The notes under the pieces are model-generated. The model made no database searches, had not been told where the DNA came from, and worked only from the letters and a program-made list of their open reading frames with translations. DNA of 64,000 bases from assembly GCA_009763385.1 (NCBI GenBank), contig CM019826.1, forward strand, positions 62,063,790 to 62,127,789, in the 5' to 3' direction. The translations under genes and the position numbers were made by a program. Source of the DNA: Coix lacryma-jobi var. lacryma-jobi. Lineage: Eukaryota > Streptophyta > Magnoliopsida > Poales > Poaceae. This document shows positions 58,764-64,000 of this stretch, piece by piece; the first letter of the stretch is position 1; each line of letters opens with the position of its first letter.

Positions 58764-59028
58764 GGCGGACAGTCCGCGCCTCTGACGGCGGACAGTCCGC
58801 GCATCGGGTCTCGGCAAGGTCAGTCGGGCGCAGACCCCTGACTGTTCATTGTCGAGTGAACGGCGGGCAGTCCGCGGTACAAACCCACAGACAGTCCGGG
58901 ACCTGTCCAGCAGACTTGCAGCACTGTTTGGTTTCTGCGTTTTTGCCGGCGGACAGTCCGGCTCCGAGTCGTGGACAGTCCGGGACTTAACGGCGGACAA
59001 TACGGGACCCTGACCCCGGACAGTCCGT
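58764..59028. repeat. CGGACAGTCCG palindrome array in C3 LTR
   Basis: Eight sites, intact or nearly so, near 58764, 58786, 58861, 58887, 58946, 58970, 58991 and 59016. Intact sites are GGCGGACAGTCCGCG or shorter. Downstream of the TATA box, so likely in the transcribed leader. Confidence 0.85.
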
Positions 59029-59270
59029 GAATCTGCAGATTGTGCAGTTTTGCTCCGAGGCTTTGGCAGTTGGTTTCGGTGTTTCTCCGGTGGTTCCGCT
59101 GTACCACTAGGACATCTCCTAGGGTATCCACCTACTCGTAGGTCGTGAACTCTTCGGTTGTTTCGAGTCTTAGCTTTTGGGGTGATTTTCTGGGACAAGG
59201 GCCATTCTATTCACGAGTTGAATTTGAGGCTCCCATTCACCCCCCTCTGGTCGCTAATCCGGTCCTTCAA

Positions 59271-59284
59271 TTGGTATCAAAGTC
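59271..59284 (+). promoter_or_regulatory. primer binding site of C3, slightly decayed
   Basis: TTGGTATCAAAGTC follows the LTR end by one base; C1 has TTGGTATCAGAGC. The G-to-A change fits general decay. Confidence 0.85.
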
Positions 59285-59332
59285 AGTTAAGGATCTTCTC
59301 TACCTTAATCGGTTTCGAATCCTAAGGGCGAC

Positions 59333-62071
59333 ATGGATCGAGGAAACGGCAAGGCTCCCTATTTCGATGGAATGAACTATCCCTATTGGAAGATTCGGAT
59401 GCGTGCTTATCTCAACAGCATCGGATCTTCTGTCTAGGAGATATGCGAGAATGCTGAGTACGTAGTCCTTGCGGCTCGTGTGGGTCAGATCCAGATTGAC
59501 CAACATGAGGCCAACTCCAAGGCTCGTAATGCTCTTTTGGCCAACATCTCCCTTCCTGAGTTCGAGCGTGTCTCTGAGCCTGAGACGGCACGAGAGATCT
59601 GGGTGAAGCTTCAGAGCTATCACGAGGGGACCCCTCAGGTCAAGACCAGACTCTTCGAGACCTACAAGCGAGAGTACGAGAACTTTGTTCAGTTGGAGGG
59701 AGAAACGATTGATGCCATGTTCGCTCGTTTCCAAACGATTGTGAACAAAATGCGTGCAAATCGGGCTAACCTACCCTATGACGATCATGAGAGGGCTCTC
59801 AAGTTGCTATACGCCCTGGATCGGAGGGTATGGGAGGTGAAGGTGTCGACCTTCATAGAGTCTCCATACTATGACACCCTCACCGTGGACGAGCTATTCA
59901 GCAAGCTCAAGTCCACCGAGATCGATCACCTGACTCAGGCCAAGCTGAAGAACCCATCTTCACATACCATGGCTCTGGTCTCACGCACAGGTGGATCGAC
60001 TTTCTCTGCTGACGCTTCACCTCCTCTGTTTTGTTTGTCTTCTTTGCTTACAGTCACGGAGGAGCAGTTGGAGGCATTTCGAGATGACGAGCTCGCCCTC
60101 GTCATCACTCGGTTCTCACGGTTTCACAACAACCGCCTGAATCGCCGGCGTGGTGGCGCACTCGAGGGCTGCTACAAGTGTGGTGATCTAGACCACTTCA
60201 TGGCGAACTGCCCCAAGAACGACAAGAGCTTCCCCGGCAAGAACCGCAACTCCAGGCGCAAGGGCAAGCCGGAAAACAAGGCCGGGAAGAAGAAGAAGGG
60301 CAGTTATCGTCGGGAGGACATGGAGAAGGCTTTCGATGCCGGTCGGCGTGCTTTCCTCGCCACCATCAGCGATGGCGAGAAGACCTCCGACGGAGACTCC
60401 AGCGACGATGGGTCCGAGCACAAGACAGAAGAACGCTTCAACGGACTCTGCTTCTTCGGCCACTCCTCCAAGGGCTTGTGCACCATGGCCCTGGATGAAG
60501 AAGACTCCAAGTGCCAGGCAAAGGACGCCGACACCGACGACGGCGACGACGACGATGCTTCCGAGGTATCAAACTCTTCTCTTGTCGATCATCTTACCGG
60601 TGAGCGCGATTCTCTTATCGACATAGTTCTTGGTCAGGACAAGCAACTCAAGCGAGTTATCCGAGTGCACAACGAGTTTAAGGCTAAGATGAATGAGGCG
60701 CTTGAGTTTGCTAGGTCCGAGGTGAAGGTGACCAACGTGGAGGAGCGTGAGGAGTGCACGATGCATATGACTAACTTTGCCACCTTACAAACCAAGTATG
60801 CCTCCTTGATTGAGGTGTATGATGAGCTAAAGAGTAGGCTAGACTTGGTGGGTGATTGCAAAGAGTGTCCCTCCCTAAAGAAGGAGCTGGAGGAAGTGAA
60901 GGCAAGACCTTCTTTGCTGGGTGCGTGCAAGTCCTATCCGGTCTTGCGAACTGAGTTGGCAGAAGTTAGTGCCAAGCTTGCTGAAGCCATGAAGGCCAGC
61001 TCAGTTAGCACCTTGTCCGCTCCATGTGAGCGATGCGTGGGGTTGGAGCTTGAGATTGCCAACTGTCAGCATGACAGGATGCAAACCGAGGAGGAAAACA
61101 CATACCTTCGGTCCATCCTGAGTTGGGTGTCATGCAGTGAGCCGCAGTTGGGCATGATGATCAGTCAGTTCAAGAGGGGAACTGATTGCTCGGGAGTAGG
61201 CTTTGCTTCAGGTGGGAAGGGCGCTAGTATCTTTGGCAAGATCGGTGAGTTTAGCGGAGTGAACCCGAGTGAGAAGCCATCCTCTATCCCTAAGCTTACC
61301 AAGATCACCCCACCTGAGCCTCCCAAGCCTATCACCAAGGATGGTATCCTTGATGAACCTCCCAAGGCTCCACCCCACAAGCAAGTGTGGGTACCTAAAC
61401 CAAACCATCTTAGGAACACACTTGACACCCTTCCTGACGTCTCTAGTGATCCCCTTCCGAGAGGCAAGCAGCCAGCCAGACTGAACAACCCTTGCAACTT
61501 TAGGAACCAACAACCTAAGAGAGTGGTGAGGTTCGAGTGCGAGTACTATCACCGTGAGGGTCACCTAGCTGAGTTTTGCTTTCGGAGGAAGAGAGATGCG
61601 AGGAAGGAGTTGGAGCTGAACAACCAGGCCAGGCACCACCCTCTCCATGGTGTGCAAGGTCGGGGAGTTCAGAGGCAGGGCGCTAGACCTGGAGGTGCAC
61701 CCCCTCAGGTTTCTAGGCCCCAGGCAGCTAGACCATAGGGTGGTGGTCATGCCCGTCGCGGTTCCGGTCGTCCTCAATACGATCGTGAGCCGGGTGTAAG
61801 TGGCTTTGCTGTTCAGTCCCATAGCGGACCACCTTTTCTGTATGGTGGTGATCGCTTTGCTCAAATGGGACAAGCAGGTCAGTTTGGAGGTTTTCCGTTC
61901 CATAGCGGACCACCTTTTCAGGTTGGTGGTGATCGCTATCCACCCATGGGACGAGGACAGTTTGGTGTTGCTACTAACACTTTTTCTGGGCCTATGACAC
62001 AGCACTGGTATCCTTCTCAGTATACTAACCCCAGTGTTGTGCCATATGCTCACTTCCTGCCTTTCTATTGA
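59333..62071 (+). pseudogene. gag: copia gag, long form (C3)
   Basis: Starts at ATG 59333 (MDRGNGKAPYFDGMNYPYWK), matching C1. Codon 35 is TAG (59435-59437) where C1 has TGG (Trp of SIWDIC). The frame is then open for 750 codons from 59480. Domains as in C1: capsid-type N-terminus (KVSTFIESPYYDTLT), knuckle 1 CYKCGDLDHFMANC near 60171-60212, basic and acidic stretches, a coiled-coil-like middle with CKECPSLKKELEEVKA, and knuckle 2 CEYYHREGHLAEFC, in which the second Cys has become Tyr. A TAG at 61736-61738 ends the open part. The same frame continues through a G/F-rich tail with repeated HSGPPF to the natural TGA at 62069-62071, which overlaps the pol ATG. Confidence 0.9.
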
Positions 62072-64000
62072 TGCAGGAACTTCGGTTGGAGAACATGTGG
62101 CTCATGGATTCCGGGTGTTCGCGCCACATGACCGGAAAGCAGGAATGGTTCTCCAGCCTCAGCCCTGTAATGCACAAGGAGTACATCACTTTCGGGGACA
62201 ATAGTAGAGGTAAGGTTGTTTCTCATGGAGCTATTCGGCTCAATGAGAACTTTGTTCTTAAGGATGTTGCTTTGGTTTCGAACTTGCATTACAATTTGCT
62301 TTCTGTTTTGCAACTTCTTGAGGATGATTATGAAGTGCGTTTTAAGAAGGGTCTAAGTCATGTTTTAGATCCTCGGGGAGATCTTGTTTGTCGGATCGTA
62401 CCTTTTGGTCATGTTTTCAGAGCTGATTTTTCTCGTTCCTTTGGCTCTGCTAGATGCTTGATGGCTGGTCCTTCTTCTGATTTGTGGAAGTGGCATAGGA
62501 GGCTCGGTCACTTGAGTTTTGACTTGCTTGCAAGACTTAGCTCACTTGGCCTAATCCAAGGATTGCCCAAGCTTAAGTTTCAGAAGGACCTTGTTTGCCA
62601 TCGTTGTCGTCACGGGAAGATGGTTGCTGCTTCTCACCCACCTGTTAATCAGGTAATGACCAAGCGACCCGGCGAGCTTTTTCACATGGACACAGTTAGT
62701 CCATCTCGGGTTTGCTCAGCGGGTGGGAAGTGGTACGTTCTAGTGATCGTGGACGATTTTTCGAGGTACTCTTGGGTGTCTTTCATGGAGGGTAAGGATG
62801 AAGCTTTTCCTTTTGCTCGTGATTTGATCTTGAGGTTGAAAACTGAGTTTCCCCCTGACACTATTAGAGCTATTCATAGCGATAATGGTACTGAGTTTGA
62901 TAACTCATAGTTTGCCTCTTTCTGTTCTTCTAATGGAATCGAGCATCAGTTTTCTTCTTCTTATGTTCCTCAGCAGAACGACATTGTTGAGCGCAAGAAC
63001 CGGACCCTTGTTGAGATGGCCAGGACGATGCTCGATGAGCATAGGACTCATTAGGCGTTTTTGGGCCGAGGCGATCAACACCGCTTGCCATGTTTCAAAT
63101 CGCATCTTTCTTCGTGCATTCATGAAAAAGACTTCTTATGATTTGCGTTTTGGACGGGTTCCCAAGGTGTCTCATTTTCGTGTGTTTGGGTGCAAGTGTT
63201 TCATCCTGAAGCAAGGCAATTTGGACAAATTTGAATCCCGCTCTGCTGATGGTGTCTTTCTCGGTTATGCTTCTTATTCACGTGCTTATCGAGTTCTTAA
63301 CCTTGAAACTAACCGAATAATGGAGACCTGCGAGGTCACATTCGACGAGACTATGCCTTGTGTTTCTTCTGCCTTTGATGTTGCAGGAGAACAGGAGCTG
63401 GGAGAGACCATCTTTGTGGAGGAGGAGCAGGAGAATGCCGATTGGGGTGATCCCGAGCCAAATCCACTGGCTGCCTCCGTCGACCCTGCGACGTCTACTT
63501 CAGCTCGAGGACCCGATCCCACGACATCTTCTTCTTGGGGTCCTCTGGAGCCACCTCTCCAGCGAGCACCCGCTGCACCTGATGGAGCGACAGCATCTGG
63601 CGAGGGGGAGGCGACTTCGGCGAGGCAAGCGCCCCGAAGCGTTCAGCAAGTTCACCCCCCGCGGCAGATGATCGGCGGCATCTACCAGCGAGTCACGCGG
63701 TCGCGAGCGTATGAAATCTCTCATTTTGCTCATTCTGCATTCGTTGCTTCTTTTGAGCCCAAAGATGTTGGACACGCACTTTCTGATCCTAACTGGGTCA
63801 ATGCCATGCATGAGGAGCTAGAAAACTTTGAGCGAAACCAAGTTTGGACTCTAGTTCCACCTCCACCATAATGTCACCCTATAGGTACCAAATGTGTTTT
63901 CAAAAACAAAGAGGGTGAGGATGGGATGGTAGTGAGGAGCAAGGCTAGACTAGTAGCCCAGGGTTTCTGCCAGAAAGAAGGAATAGACTATGAGGAAACC
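62071..64000 (+). pseudogene. pol: copia pol: protease, integrase, start of reverse transcriptase (C3)
   Basis: ATG 62071 overlaps the gag stop by one base; pol is in the -1 frame relative to gag. Protease DSGCSRHMTG near 62107; GAG-pre-integrase KWHRRLGHLSF and zinc site CHRCRHGK; integrase core VDDFSRYSW, HSDNGTEFDN, NDIVERKNRT (with QQND where C1 has PQNG); FRVFGCKCF block; then reverse transcriptase from about 63810 (NQVWTLVPPP), continuing to the window end with KARLVAQGFCQKEGIDYEET. Breaks: TAG 62908-62910, a one-base insertion near 63050 that moves the frame, and TAA 63869-63871 in the LVPPP.CHP motif. It continues beyond the window. Confidence 0.9.

Larger units (their letters stand above)
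57283..59269 (+). repeat. C3 5' LTR
   Basis: TGAGTGATGAGTGATCAATC to GGTCCTTCA (1987 bp). Left flank is CTTCT. Order inside: hairpin array (57680-57896), TATA box CTATAAATA (58152-58160), palindrome array (58764-59028), then the conserved end with CCCATTCACCCCCCTCTGGTCGC-type sequence shared by all five copia LTRs. Confidence 0.92.
57283..64000 (+). mobile_element. Ty1-copia element C3 (SIRE/Maximus-like), 5' part
   Basis: 5' LTR 57283-59269, PBS, gag, protease, integrase and start of reverse transcriptase, cut by the window end. Same family as C1 and C2; its LTR start (TGAGTGATGAGTGAT) groups with C1. Confidence 0.92.

Noticed and set aside
1..64000. Host genes, tRNA or rRNA genes
   Set aside because: No frame outside the element relics shows a recognisable host domain, and no cloverleaf with conserved A and B box sequences was noticed; tRNA-like words are PBS sites.

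Overview
The window is grass-type repetitive nuclear DNA. No host gene, tRNA or rRNA could be supported. The organism call is an inference from element types seen together: Ty1-copia elements of the SIRE/Maximus (Opie/Ji-like) type, Athila/Tat-type Ty3-gypsy elements primed by tRNA-Asp, Tat-type gypsy elements, long-LTR gypsy elements with TGTAAC ends, and a Stowaway MITE with CTCCCTCC ends. A panicoid grass (sorghum, sugarcane or Miscanthus group) is my best guess. All boundaries were placed by eye from TG/CA ends, primer binding sites (PBS), polypurine tracts (PPT), target site duplications (TSD) and comparison of copies inside the window.

Layout: 1-15146 is a minus-strand copia element (C1) whose 5' LTR was split by an 8.1 kb gypsy element (5840-13944, perfect TSD GAGGA). 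15147-17670 is older DNA with a possible CACTA end and a Stowaway MITE. 17671-24525 is a second, internally deleted minus-strand copia element (C2). 24526-27298 is the 5' part of an Athila-like element. 27299-34014 is the 3' LTR and internal part of a minus-strand Tat element. It has lost most of pol but keeps two spliced antisense genes with open frames. 34015-43319 is a minus-strand copy of a 5 kb gypsy LTR split by a solo copia LTR (34380-38302, TSD ACCGG), itself split by a solo Tat LTR (35988-37527). 43320-54786 is a plus-strand element of the same long-LTR gypsy family, with a truncated 5' LTR and a solo Tat LTR inside (48774-50337, TSD GTTGT). 54787-57282 is another gypsy LTR. 57283-64000 is a third copia element (C3, plus strand), cut by the window end inside reverse transcriptase.

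The gag and pol genes are decayed by stop codons, many explained by C-to-T or G-to-A change, plus a few frameshifts. The relics still show the normal work of the family: gag coats the RNA, protease processes the polyprotein, reverse transcriptase/RNase H copy RNA from the tRNA-primed site, and integrase inserts the copy.

The most unusual signal is in the LTRs. All five copia LTRs carry an upstream array of about 24-base hairpins whose inner stem (GTTT/AAAC) and loop are conserved while the outer stem varies in a compensatory way. A second palindrome array lies downstream of the TATA box. Two unrelated gypsy LTR families also have GC-rich palindromes shortly upstream of their TATA boxes, and the long gypsy LTR carries repeated TCTGTCCA/TGGACAGA hairpins inside a roughly 190-base tandem repeat.
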